Source: JBFWWP01 sp050246115
GTDB taxonomy: Bacteria; Planctomycetota; UBA8108; UBA1146; JAJFFE01
Assembly (NCBI GenBank): GCA_050246115.1
Contig: JBFWWP010000032.1
Coordinates: 1-64,000 of the forward strand
Direction: 5' to 3'
DNA: 64,000 nt
In this document: positions 54,304-61,330 of the stretch, one piece after another
Layout: every line of letters begins with the position of its first letter
How positions within the stretch are numbered: the stretch's first letter is position 1
The notes under the pieces: generated by a model
Seen by the model: only the letters and a program-made list of their open reading frames with translations
What the model was told of the DNA's origin: nothing
The model's database searches: none
Translations under genes and position numbers: made by a program

Positions 54304-54530
54304 CCAGAGTTTCCTTCCACTGGCGCTACGCTACGCAGATCGTTCCACCGGGCTCGAGGGTGGGCCCAGCGACGCGTGCTGGAACGCTCTCGGGCCCCAA
54401 AGCCCCAATGCGTTGAGTCGAGTCTACGCGCCTGCCCCCGCAGTTCTCAAGGCCCCGGCACGCGAGTTCAGGGGTTCGGCATCCTCTGGCCCGGCGAACA
54501 TCGCGCTCGACGCGAACCTCCCGCGCGAAC

Positions 54531-54551
54531 CTCCCGCCCGAGAGTACTCCG
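54531..54551. repeat. Solitary REP of the RAYT family
   Basis: CCTCCCGCCCGAGAGTACTCC matches the left-end REP of the RAYT elements (CATCCCGCCCGAAAGTAATCC at 57923-57943) with few changes. No RAYT coding sequence is attached. The rest of the gap 54304-55009 holds only the ECF remnant at 54619 and the intergenic-repeat fragment at 54750-54772. Confidence 0.6.
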
Positions 54552-54618
54552 CCCAGTGTGCACGAACACCCCGCCGGGCCGGCCGCTCGAGACTCGTTTC
54601 ACGAATCGACCCACTGCC

Positions 54619-54698
54619 TATCGGCGGCCTCAGCCATGAAGCTCGTTGCCCGCTCGGAGGTATCATGACACTCAGCGAGCCAACGCTCGCAGCGGCGG
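54619..54698 (+). pseudogene. Remnant of an ECF-fusion gene paralogous to 51291-53243
   Basis: TATCGGCGGCCTCAGCCATG at 54619 matches codons ~146-160 of the ECF fusion gene (51729 onward). After a deletion, AGGTATCATGACACTCAGCG at 54658 matches codons ~231-245 (51984 onward), which include the start of the membrane helix. Frames are broken. It shows that a second copy of that gene once stood directly upstream of the VCBS gene. Confidence 0.7.
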
Positions 54699-55009
54699 GG
54701 CTGCCGACTCCCCCGCGGGTGCGTCGCCCGCAGGCGCCACTCCCAGGCCACGCTCGCTTTCGGCTCCTAGCGTGAGACGTGGTTCGGGAAGCCGATGAAC
54801 GCGTTTCGCTTCGCGTGCAGCCTCCTGCTGCCTTCTCCAGCGCTGCCGCGCGTTACGGGGCAGTTCGGCCTCGTCGGCCTCGTTCCCTCGGAGTAACCCC
54901 TGCGATTCCGGACGTGGCCATTGTTTCGAAGGCGGGCGGAGCTACAGTCGTCGCACCAGCGCTCGCACAGGCGGGTGGCAATCTCGGCGGTGTTGACGGG
55001 AGGTCTCGG

Positions 55010-56317
55010 ATGCTCGAACTCGTGGCATGGGTCGTAGGCTGCGTCGTCGTGAGCTCGGAGCCGGCGGCGCCGCCACGCTTCGAAGCGCCTGTGCGACTCA
55101 TGGCCGGTGAGAAACCGATGGGCGGCGACCGGCTCTATCCGTCGCCAGTGTTGCACGATGTCGATGGCGACGGGGTCGCGGATATGGTGATTGGCGATCT
55201 GGTCGGGAATCTCACTGTTTCGAAACGGGTCGCCGGCGCCTGGCTGGCCCCGACGCCACTCACCGCGGCCGACGGCAAGCCGCTCAAGTTCAACAACTGG
55301 TGATGCATCGGCATGGCTCCACAGTTCGTGGAGTTTAGCGGCGATCGGCATCTCGACATCGTCACTGCGACTTTCGATGGTTCCGCGCACGTAGCTTTCG
55401 GAAGCGAAGGTGGGTTCCTCGCGCCCGAGCACATTCTCGACTCGAAAGGTCACCGGGTGTTGCTTGCGCAGTACTGGGACTATGAGCGCAAGGACTGGTT
55501 GGAGAACGCCAAGCAGCCCAAGGGACACTGCACCTCTGCCGTGGCGTTCGATTGGGACGGCGATGGCGACCTCGATCTGCTTCTCGGATCCTACGGTGAT
55601 GGGCAACTCTATCGGCAGATGAACGAGGGCAAGGCCGGAGCCCCGCAGTTCACGGGCGTGAACCTGCCGATCTCCGCGGGGGGACAACCGCTACGCGTCG
55701 CAGGAGGCATCACGACCCCGCAGCTCGTCGACTGGAACGGCGACGGCCTCACCGACATCTTGTGTGGTGGTTTCGGCGACAGCTACGGCGACGGGCCCGG
55801 TGGGGGCGTCTGGGTCTACCTGAACTGCGGTGCGGCCAAGTCACCGAGCTTCGACGCACCGATCACGCTCATCCCAACGAGTCCCAAGGGCGCGAAACAG
55901 CCGACCCGCCCCGACTCTGCCTTGTACGCACACGCAGTCGACTACGACGCCGACGGCGACCTGGACCTCATCGTCGGCGGATACAGCCACTGGAGTCCGC
56001 CCGCCCGATCGCTGAGTGAGGCCGAGCAAACGCGAGTGTTGGAACTCCAGCGCCAAATCGAGGGCGTAGAAGAGCGAGTCGCGAAGCTCTACGCCGCTGT
56101 CGAGAAAGGGCTCGAAGCCGCCACTCCGGAAGCGCAAAGCGCCGCGATCGACAAGCTCTTCGAAAGCCCGGAGTTCCTGGAGGCTCAAGCGGAGCTGCAG
56201 CGGCTGCACGCCGAACTCGACGGACTCGTGCCCAGCGACAAGCGCGAGGCCTTCGTCTGGTACTACGAGAGATCGACCGCGAGCCAGTCGACGACGAAGA
56301 CCACCGGTACCTTCTGA
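55010..56317 (+). CDS. Exported VCBS/FG-GAP repeat protein with in-frame UGA at codon 98 (candidate selenocysteine, or nonsense mutation)
   Basis: GGGAGG (54998-55003) precedes ATG 55010, which begins a short signal region (LELVAWVVGCVVVSSEPAA). TGA at 55301-55303 interrupts the frame after FNNW, and the frame resumes at once as CIGMAPQFVEFSGDRHLDIV and runs to 56317. Read through, the product is 435 residues with five calcium-binding propeller blades (DVDGDGVADMVIGDL, FDWDGDGDLDLLLGSY, VDWNGDGLTDILCGG, DYDADGDLDLIVGGY). A C-terminal coiled coil follows (ELQRQIEGVEERVAKLYAAV). A hairpin with bacterial SECIS geometry begins at the UGA. Alternatively this is a gene recently killed by one mutation, as its neighbour at 53943 appears to be. 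The 3' end abuts a RAYT fragment that starts at the base after the stop. Confidence 0.65.
55302..55352 (+). promoter_or_regulatory. SECIS-like hairpin at the in-frame UGA
   Basis: GATGC (55302-55306, including the GA of UGA) pairs with GCATC (55348-55352). ATCG (55307-55310) pairs with CGAT (55342-55345). The apical stem CTCCAC (55317-55322)/GTGGAG (55328-55333) encloses the loop AGUUC. The apical 17-mer begins 13 nt after the UGA, the loop lies ~20 nt after it, and G is in the first two loop positions. That is the geometry described for bacterial SECIS elements bound by SelB. It could arise by chance in GC-rich DNA. Confidence 0.4.
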
Positions 56318-56626
56318 GGACCCCGGTGCCCACACGGTCTCCCACTGACCCTGGTGGCAGTTGAGGGCACGGGCGACCTGGCTACCTGAGAACTGCATGA
56401 ACTTGGGAAGGGTCTTTCCAGAGTACGAGACGACGAGGTGCAAGTGATTGCTCAAGACCTGGAAGGCGTGGACCCTGACCGAGTAGCGCTCCGCCGCGAC
56501 GGCGAGCAGATACAAGATGAGCTGGTTCACCTCCCGGCTCGGCCGAAGTCGATGCTGACGTTTCAAGACGCGTCGCGTCACCATGACCGTGCCGCTCGGC
56601 GGCAGCAGGCGTGGGGGTGTCGCCAT
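56318..56626 (-). pseudogene. RAYT copy B, 5' fragment
   Basis: Starting at ATG 56624-56626 the reverse strand encodes about 102 residues nearly identical to the intact RAYT, through the HLH motif (NHLHLVVSYSGKTLPKFMQF) to QGQWETVWAPGS. Homology stops at 56318, the base after the VCBS stop codon, where it would continue at 58920 in copy C. The C-terminal two-thirds, including the tyrosine region, is missing, so it cannot be active by itself. An apparent longer reading frame runs on antisense to the VCBS gene and is not meaningful. Confidence 0.85.
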
Positions 56627-56841
56627 GCGAACTCCTCTCACGGAGGATGTTCGCAATCCGCCAGCCGGGCTGTTATCAGCGACCCCGAAAGGCCGCAACT
56701 GCAGACTACCACCGCGATTGAACCTCCGACGTCAGGGAATCGTCGGCCCTGGGGCCAACGACCGAACCAGGACGAAGCACCGGAGGCGGTTGCCCGAGTG
56801 GTGGGGGGCGGGGCACGGGGATTTCTCTCGGGCGGGTGTTT
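56627..56841. repeat. Upstream repeat of RAYT copy B ending in its right-end REP
   Basis: The sequence matches 81-309 and 59230-59453. It ends in GGATTTCTCTCGGGCGGGTG at 56819-56838, the right-end REP. Immediately after it, sequence and base composition change to cassette 1. Confidence 0.85.
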
Positions 56842-56880
56842 CCCCCCAAAGGCCTAAAGGGCCCGGAGGACTGCCCCGAG

Positions 56881-57129
56881 ATGCTAAAGGTCATCGAAAG
56901 GCTAGAACTGGTGATTCGATTGCGCGAGTTGCGCGCAAGACTCAACTGCCGCAATGCACGAAACGCGGGGCATGCGGAAGCATGGGAGAACTATAGACTG
57001 GCACTTTTGTATTGTCGGTACAAAATCCTGACCGAGTGCTCGGAGCCACGCGCTCCCGGGCTTCCTGACCTGATTCCGCCGACGCCGATGGAGCCGCCAC
57101 CAGACCCGCCGATCGACGAAGGAGGTTGA
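56881..57129 (+). CDS. Cassette 1, first gene: short protein resembling a detached polymorphic-toxin tip
   Basis: An 82-residue product from ATG 56881 (GGAGGA 10 nt before); a GTG at 56836 inside the REP would add 15 residues. A charged helix (VIERLELVIRLRELRARLNC) is followed by NAGHAEAWENYRLALLYCRY and KILTEC, then a Pro-rich tail. The Cys/His/charged pattern is reminiscent of the last ~80 residues of Rhs-type toxins. There is no N-terminal delivery part, so it would be an orphan tip. Its TGA overlaps the next ATG (TGATG), so the two genes are coupled. I cannot name a toxin family. Confidence 0.5.
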   Translation: MLKVIERLELVIRLRELRARLNCRNARNAGHAEAWENYRLALLYCRYKILTECSEPRAPGLPDLIPPTPMEPPPDPPIDEGG

Positions 57130-57848
57130 TGGATATCGAGTTGTTCCCTGGCGGCTTCAGTGAATGGCGTGAAGTTGTCTTCCGGACTCCGGACAGCGAC
57201 CTGATTGACAAGTTGATCGACGCCGACCCTCGCCGGGCGCTTCGCTACTTTGCCGCCTGTCTTTCGCTGGCACGTGAACTTGCGCAGTACGACGCGTTGG
57301 ACGTACGTGCCGGCCTCTACTGCCTGGCGATTGAGAGTGACTATCTGCGGCTGTGGAAGAATCATCTCCTTCCGTTAGATGATCGCCTGTCTGCCGTTGC
57401 GGCCATGGGTGTTCTGTTCGAAGACTACTTTGCATTGCACTGTCAGCCGACGCATTCTCGTGAGACTGAGTTGGGTAAACAGCTAGAGAATCTCTCTGAG
57501 CCTTGGTGGGAGATGGACCGGCTGCCGGTCAGTAATATCGCCAGGGTGCCTGGAGCACTGGAGCTACTTGCAACCAACTGGTGGGACGAAGTGCCCTTTC
57601 ATCCCAAGAGAGACGACCACGCGTTCATTTCGGTTTTGAGGAGACTGCTTGCCAGGTTGCTCGGCAGTGACGCGCTGGTTTGTCAAGAGTCAGCGCTATA
57701 CGGAATGTCGGAGAATGAAGACGTGTTGTCGGTGAGTTGGCGTAAGCGGCTTGTGGGAGCATATTACGCAAGGACATCTGACTGCCATCCGCTGCGTACA
57801 CTAACTGTCGAAACACTCGTACATCTGAATCATCTCGCTCCGGAGTAA
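57129..57848 (+). CDS. Cassette 1, second gene: possible immunity protein
   Basis: A 239-residue protein from ATG 57129, with a strong GAAGGAGG ribosome site overlapping the end of the preceding gene. It is acidic and helical, without signal peptide or membrane span (DLIDKLIDADPRRALRYFAA, VAAMGVLFEDYFALHCQPTH, RRLLARLLGSDALVCQESAL). No catalytic motif was recognised. Coupling to a small tip-like gene, lower G+C, and a position between inverted REPs suggest an immunity partner. The function is inferred from context only. Confidence 0.5.
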   Translation: MDIELFPGGFSEWREVVFRTPDSDLIDKLIDADPRRALRYFAACLSLARELAQYDALDVRAGLYCLAIESDYLRLWKNHLLPLDDRLSAVAAMGVLFEDYFALHCQPTHSRETELGKQLENLSEPWWEMDRLPVSNIARVPGALELLATNWWDEVPFHPKRDDHAFISVLRRLLARLLGSDALVCQESALYGMSENEDVLSVSWRKRLVGAYYARTSDCHPLRTLTVETLVHLNHLAPE

Positions 57849-57920
57849 GGTGAGGTGTCGGCACGCGTGCGTCACGAGGAATTTTCTGAGCTTCGGTGAG
57901 GCGGGTCGAGGAGCATCCGG

Positions 57921-57943
57921 AGCATCCCGCCCGAAAGTAATCC
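57921..57943. repeat. Left-end REP of RAYT copy C
   Basis: AGCATCCCGCCCGAAAGTAATCC. Its reverse complement, GGATTACTTTCGGGCGGG, matches the right-end REP at 59431-59448 with one change, so the element has inverted ends. An identical left end occurs at 60642-60664. Confidence 0.8.
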
Positions 57944-58317
57944 GCTGAGTGAGCCCGGTAGCACGTTCGTGTCTTCCGCGAAGTGCGCCCTCGGTGTCGA
58001 GAACGGCATGATGAGTCCATCGCGACCGAGTCCTGGGCGTGCCAGTTGGCCTCGGTCGGTCGGTGAGGGGGCCGGTTGCTGAGTGGCGTGACCGTCGGCA
58101 ATCGTCGTTCAGGCTGGCCCGATGGCGGGCGGTGTTGGCGAGTGTTGCTGGTGACGAGCGCCAACGACTTAGTGTTCAGCGATCTCTGGCACTCGGGGTC
58201 CGCGCCCACGAGAACCGAGTCGTGCCACAGACCTTCACGAGTGAGTCGGCGGGGGCTGCGAAGCGAGCCAAGAGTGCTGCCGCAGAGATCTCAAAGCCGT
58301 GTCGTGAGCGACGCACG

Positions 58318-59229
58318 TCAGGAGGGGGCTGGATCCTCGCAGCGCGCGCCGAGAAAGACGTGCATCCGGTATGTGCCACTCGGGAAGACGACGGAGCGCT
58401 GGCCGGACACGAAGCGCGCGAGTGCATGTGCGTAACGGGCGAGGAACTCCTTGAGTCGTTGGATCGCCTCGAGGCGCGCCCAGCGATTGGAGGCCGCGAT
58501 CCTCGGGTTGAGACCCCGCCGTGGTTCGCCGCCTCTTGGGTAGGAGTGCGGCGACTGCGCGAGTATGGCCTGGGCGCCGAGGAACCCCAGGCCCTTCGCT
58601 TTGCGATCTCGGCGGATCGTGCGCTCGCGCTCTCTGCAGTTGGCGATGAGTTGGCCCCGCGCTTCCTCCGCGGACAGCCCGGGGATGCGCGGCATCGAGG
58701 TCTCGAGCACCACCGACTCGGGCATGCCTCCCTCCGCGTCGAAGAAGAAGTCGGGACGGTCGACCTGCCAAGATCGTCGACCGATCTCATGCGCGAGAAT
58801 CTTGACTCCTGGCCACTCCTTGGCGCTCCGCACGAGTCCGGCCGCGACGACGTTCGTCAGCACGTACAGCATGTACTTGAAGATCGTCGCTCGATCTCGG
58901 AGGAAGTCGAGTTTGTTGTAGGACCCCGGTGCCCACACGGTCTCCCACTGGCCCTGGTGGCAGTTGAGGGCCCGGGCGACCTGGCTACCTGAGAACTGCA
59001 TGAACTTGGGGAGGGTCTTCCCAGAGTACGAGACGACGAGGTGCAAGTGGTTGCTCAAGACCTGGAAGGCGTGGACCCTGACCGAGTAGCGATCCGCCGC
59101 GACGGCGAGCAGATACAAGATGAGCTGGTTCACTTCCCGGCTCGGCCGAAGTCGATGCTGCCGTTTCAAGACGCGCCGCGTCACCATGACCGTGCCGCTC
59201 GGCGGCAGCAGACGTGGGGGTGTCGCCAT
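58318..59229 (-). CDS. RAYT transposase, apparently intact (copy C)
   Basis: A 303-residue Y1/HUH protein; ATG 59227-59229. It shows the HUH motif HLH at 61-63 (VLSNHLHLVVSYSG) and the family stretch KYMLYVLTNVVAAGLV at ~119-133, corresponding to the Y..xNPVxAGLV segment of RAYTs. The C-terminal ~150 residues are basic (RERERTIRRDRKAKGLGF). It is longer than E. coli RAYT (~165 residues). The enzyme would cut REP-containing single-stranded DNA and could act on every REP in the array, so the truncated copies could be mobilised in trans. Activity is not shown. Confidence 0.85.
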   Translation of the reverse strand: MATPPRLLPPSGTVMVTRRVLKRQHRLRPSREVNQLILYLLAVAADRYSVRVHAFQVLSNHLHLVVSYSGKTLPKFMQFSGSQVARALNCHQGQWETVWAPGSYNKLDFLRDRATIFKYMLYVLTNVVAAGLVRSAKEWPGVKILAHEIGRRSWQVDRPDFFFDAEGGMPESVVLETSMPRIPGLSAEEARGQLIANCRERERTIRRDRKAKGLGFLGAQAILAQSPHSYPRGGEPRRGLNPRIAASNRWARLEAIQRLKEFLARYAHALARFVSGQRSVVFPSGTYRMHVFLGARCEDPAPS

Positions 59230-59430
59230 GCGAACTCCTCTCTCGGAGGACGTTCGCAATCCGCCAGCCGGGCGGTCATCAGCGACCCCGAAACGCCGCA
59301 ACTGCGGAGTTCCACCGCGATTGAACCTCCGACGTCAAGGAATCGTCGGCCCTGGGCCTTCGTCGTCGAACGACCGAACCAGGACGAAGCACCGGAGGCG
59401 GTTGCTCGAGTGGTGGGGGGCGGGGCACGG

Positions 59431-59453
59431 GGATTACTCTCGGGCGGGTGTTT
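59431..59453. repeat. Right-end REP of RAYT copy C
   Basis: GGATTACTCTCGGGCGGGTG followed by TTTCCCC. It is the inverted counterpart of 57921-57943 and matches 283-305, 364-386 and 56819-56841. A second partial GGTGTTTCCCC follows directly (59458-59468). Cassette 2 begins right after it. Confidence 0.8.
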
Positions 59454-59514
59454 CCCCGGTGTTTCCCCAAAAGAGAGCCACTGGAACAAAGATTGGCGAA
59501 CATGGTTAGAAGGC

Positions 59515-59772
59515 ATGGAGGTGCAACAGATTACGGAAGCGGACATAGACGATCAGCTGGCCAGAATGGAGAATGACGCAAAGTACGCGGAGAAGCTGAA
59601 GCACGGCACGCCCGCCACCACGGTAGATGGAGGCAAAGGAGTCGGTTACAGGGAGTGGAAGAGTGACAAGGGCGGGATTAAGACCCGCTGCAACAAGAAC
59701 TTCCACGCAGGACTCGGAGTAGTCGACAAGAAGATGGGGAAGATGGGCAAGGCCCTCGGGCGTTGCGGATAA
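59515..59772 (+). CDS. Cassette 2, first gene: short protein resembling a detached toxin tip
   Basis: An 85-residue reading from ATG 59515 with no good ribosome site. The frame is open upstream to the REP and includes SHWNKDWRTWLEGMEVQQ. The sequence (TEADIDDQLARMENDAKYAE, then KHGTPATTVDGGKGVGYREW) has the W...F/W...L...M pattern often seen at the C-terminal ends of Rhs/polymorphic toxins. It ends in MGKMGKALGRCG, and the next frame starts 10 bp before the stop and reads naturally as its continuation, so a -1 frameshift may have split one protein. Its Lys content and lower G+C set it apart from neighbours. Confidence 0.45.
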   Translation: MEVQQITEADIDDQLARMENDAKYAEKLKHGTPATTVDGGKGVGYREWKSDKGGIKTRCNKNFHAGLGVVDKKMGKMGKALGRCG

Positions 59773-60017
59773 CGGGAAAGCTCGGAGGTTTGCTTGGAGT
59801 AGTGCTTAGTGCAACGTCGATAGCGTCTGCTGCTACGGAGGGCGACATAGAAGGAGTAATGTTGGAGGCGACACCAGCGGGGTTGTTGCGGGACGTTGGG
59901 AACTACGTTAATGACGAGGTTGTCAGTGTGCTCCAGAGGGCCGTTTCGAAGGGCCCGGGAACAGCGTCGGGCTATGATAAGGCCGGCCAGGATCTGAGTA
60001 AGCCAGAGGGATATTAG
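59763..60017 (+). CDS. Cassette 2, second reading frame: hydrophobic-segment protein, possibly the severed end of the first
   Basis: An 84-residue frame from TTG 59763, overlapping the preceding gene by 10 bp. KLGGLLGVVLSATSIASAAT is hydrophobic, followed by EGDIEGVMLEATPAGLLRDV. Such Gly/Ala-rich helices followed by a D..P.G..RD segment occur near the C terminus of polymorphic toxins. No catalytic residues are recognised. It may be the continuation of the upstream frame after a -1 shift, or a small translationally coupled membrane protein. Confidence 0.4.
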   Translation: MRITGKLGGLLGVVLSATSIASAATEGDIEGVMLEATPAGLLRDVGNYVNDEVVSVLQRAVSKGPGTASGYDKAGQDLSKPEGY

Positions 60018-60021
60018 ATCA

Positions 60022-60555
60022 ATGAGGAGCGAAGTGATTTTTAAGATTGACACGTGCCCGCCGGGCGGGGATTACGGGCATGAACTCATGAACGGATCTT
60101 CCTCATGGGATGGTAGCGTGTTCCGTTACGTGCGGTCGGGCCCGTATGTCCCGCCACTTTCGCTCGTCATCGGGACAGCAATAGGAACTCGTGAGTTCGT
60201 GAGCGCCTACGATCGAATGGAGGGGTGGACCCTCTTTGCGTACGCGGTCACCCCGGGGAAGGTGTACCGTGCGAATTGGCGAGAGTGGGGCGACAGGTGG
60301 AGGTACCCGTCGGACTTGCAGCCGGACCTTGAAGAGCCGGAAGACTACCATGAGCTGCCTGAGGATGCAGAAACGAGAGCGGCTTGCCCGGAGCTGTTCG
60401 TTCTTGACTTCAAGTTGAGCGAGTCGCCGCCCAAGTACGGGGGGTTCTTTCGGCGGTTCCCAATGGGGCGGATTTTCTGTACGCAGAAGGAGAAGGACTG
60501 GTTTGAGAACGAGTTTAACAGCGATGGCCTTTACCACTTCGTCGAAGTTGAGTGA
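60022..60555 (+). CDS. Cassette 2, third gene: possible immunity protein
   Basis: A 177-residue cytoplasmic-type protein from ATG 60022. The frame is rich in Trp, Tyr, Asp and Glu (WDGSVFRYVRSGPYVPPLSL, RMEGWTLFAYAVTPGKVYRA). The end (CTQKEKDWFENEFNSDGLYHFVEVE is the overall region, key words KDWFEN and YHFVEVE) is acidic. No enzyme motif and no signal peptide. It follows the tip-like genes closely and carries A+T-rich codons. The immunity role is inferred from its place in the cassette. Confidence 0.45.
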   Translation: MRSEVIFKIDTCPPGGDYGHELMNGSSSWDGSVFRYVRSGPYVPPLSLVIGTAIGTREFVSAYDRMEGWTLFAYAVTPGKVYRANWREWGDRWRYPSDLQPDLEEPEDYHELPEDAETRAACPELFVLDFKLSESPPKYGGFFRRFPMGRIFCTQKEKDWFENEFNSDGLYHFVEVE

Positions 60556-60641
60556 GCCGTGTTGTCCCGTCATGTTGCACTACCAGGGGGCGTTGGTGCA
60601 TGGTTGCTTCGGGGTCGGAAGTTGTTTATCCTACGAGAGGG

Positions 60642-61330
60642 AGCATCCCGCCCGAAAGTAATCCGCCGAGTGAGCCCGGTAGCACGTTCGTGTCTTCCGC
60701 GAAGTGCGGGCTCGGTGTCGAGAACGGCATGATGGGTCCATCGCGATCGAGTCCTGGGCGTGCCAGTTGGCCTCGGTCGGTCGGTGGGGGGGCCGGTTGC
60801 TGAGTGGCGTGACCGTCGGCAATCGTCGTTCAGGCTGGCCCGATGGCGGGCGGTGTTGGCGAGTGTTGCTGGTGACGAGCGCCAACGACTTGGTGTTCAG
60901 CGATCTCTGGCACTCGGGGTCCGCGCCCACGAGAACCGAGTCGTGCCACATTCACGAGTGAGTCGGCGGGGGCTGCGAAGCGAGCCAAGAGTGCTGCCGC
61001 AGAGATCTCAAAGCCGTGTCGTGAGCGACGCACGTCAGGAGGGGGCTGGATCCTCGCAGCGCGCGCCGAGAAAGACGTGCATCCGGTATGTACCACTCGG
61101 GAAGACGACGGAGCGCTGGCCGGACACGAAGCGCGCGAGTGCATGTGCGTAACGGGCGAGAAACTCCTTGAGTCGTTGGATCGCCTCGAGGCGCGCCCAG
61201 CGATTGGAGGCCGCGATCCTCGGGTTCAGGCCCCGCCGTGGTTCGCCGCCTCTTGGGTAGGAGTGCGGCGACTGCGCGAGTATGGCCTGGGCGCGGAGCA
61301 GATACACGATGAGCTGGTTCACTTCCCGGC
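60642..61330 (-). pseudogene. RAYT copy D with internal deletion
   Basis: The left REP (60642-60664) and tail match copy C. The C-terminal coding part (AQAILAQSPHSYPRGGEPRR to the stop at 61035-61037) is joined directly to REVNQLIVYLL from the N-terminal part near 61296. This deletes about 225 internal residues, including the HUH motif and tyrosine region. A 4-bp deletion in the tail is the other main difference. It is inactive and is fused at its right side to the end of a broken TPR gene. Confidence 0.85.

Larger units (their letters stand above)
57921..59453 (-). mobile_element. Complete RAYT element, copy C (~1.53 kb)
   Basis: The element consists of left REP (57921-57943), a ~375-bp non-coding tail, the RAYT gene (58318-59229), a ~200-bp upstream repeat and right REP (59431-59453). 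Its left ~650 bp recur as a direct repeat at 60642-61295 with few differences, and its right ~530 bp at 56318-56841. Non-autonomous REP/RAYT elements normally have one or two REPs beside the gene; a clean inverted pair with cassettes between elements is unusual. The segment 57849-58317 contains only this tail and holds no gene. Confidence 0.75.

Noticed and set aside
55841..56317. C-terminal extension of the RAYT-B frame
   Set aside because: Homology to RAYT ends at 56318; the remainder is the reverse complement of the VCBS gene.
58235..58790. Several other frames within the RAYT-C gene
   Set aside because: They overlap the intact RAYT and have no family features.
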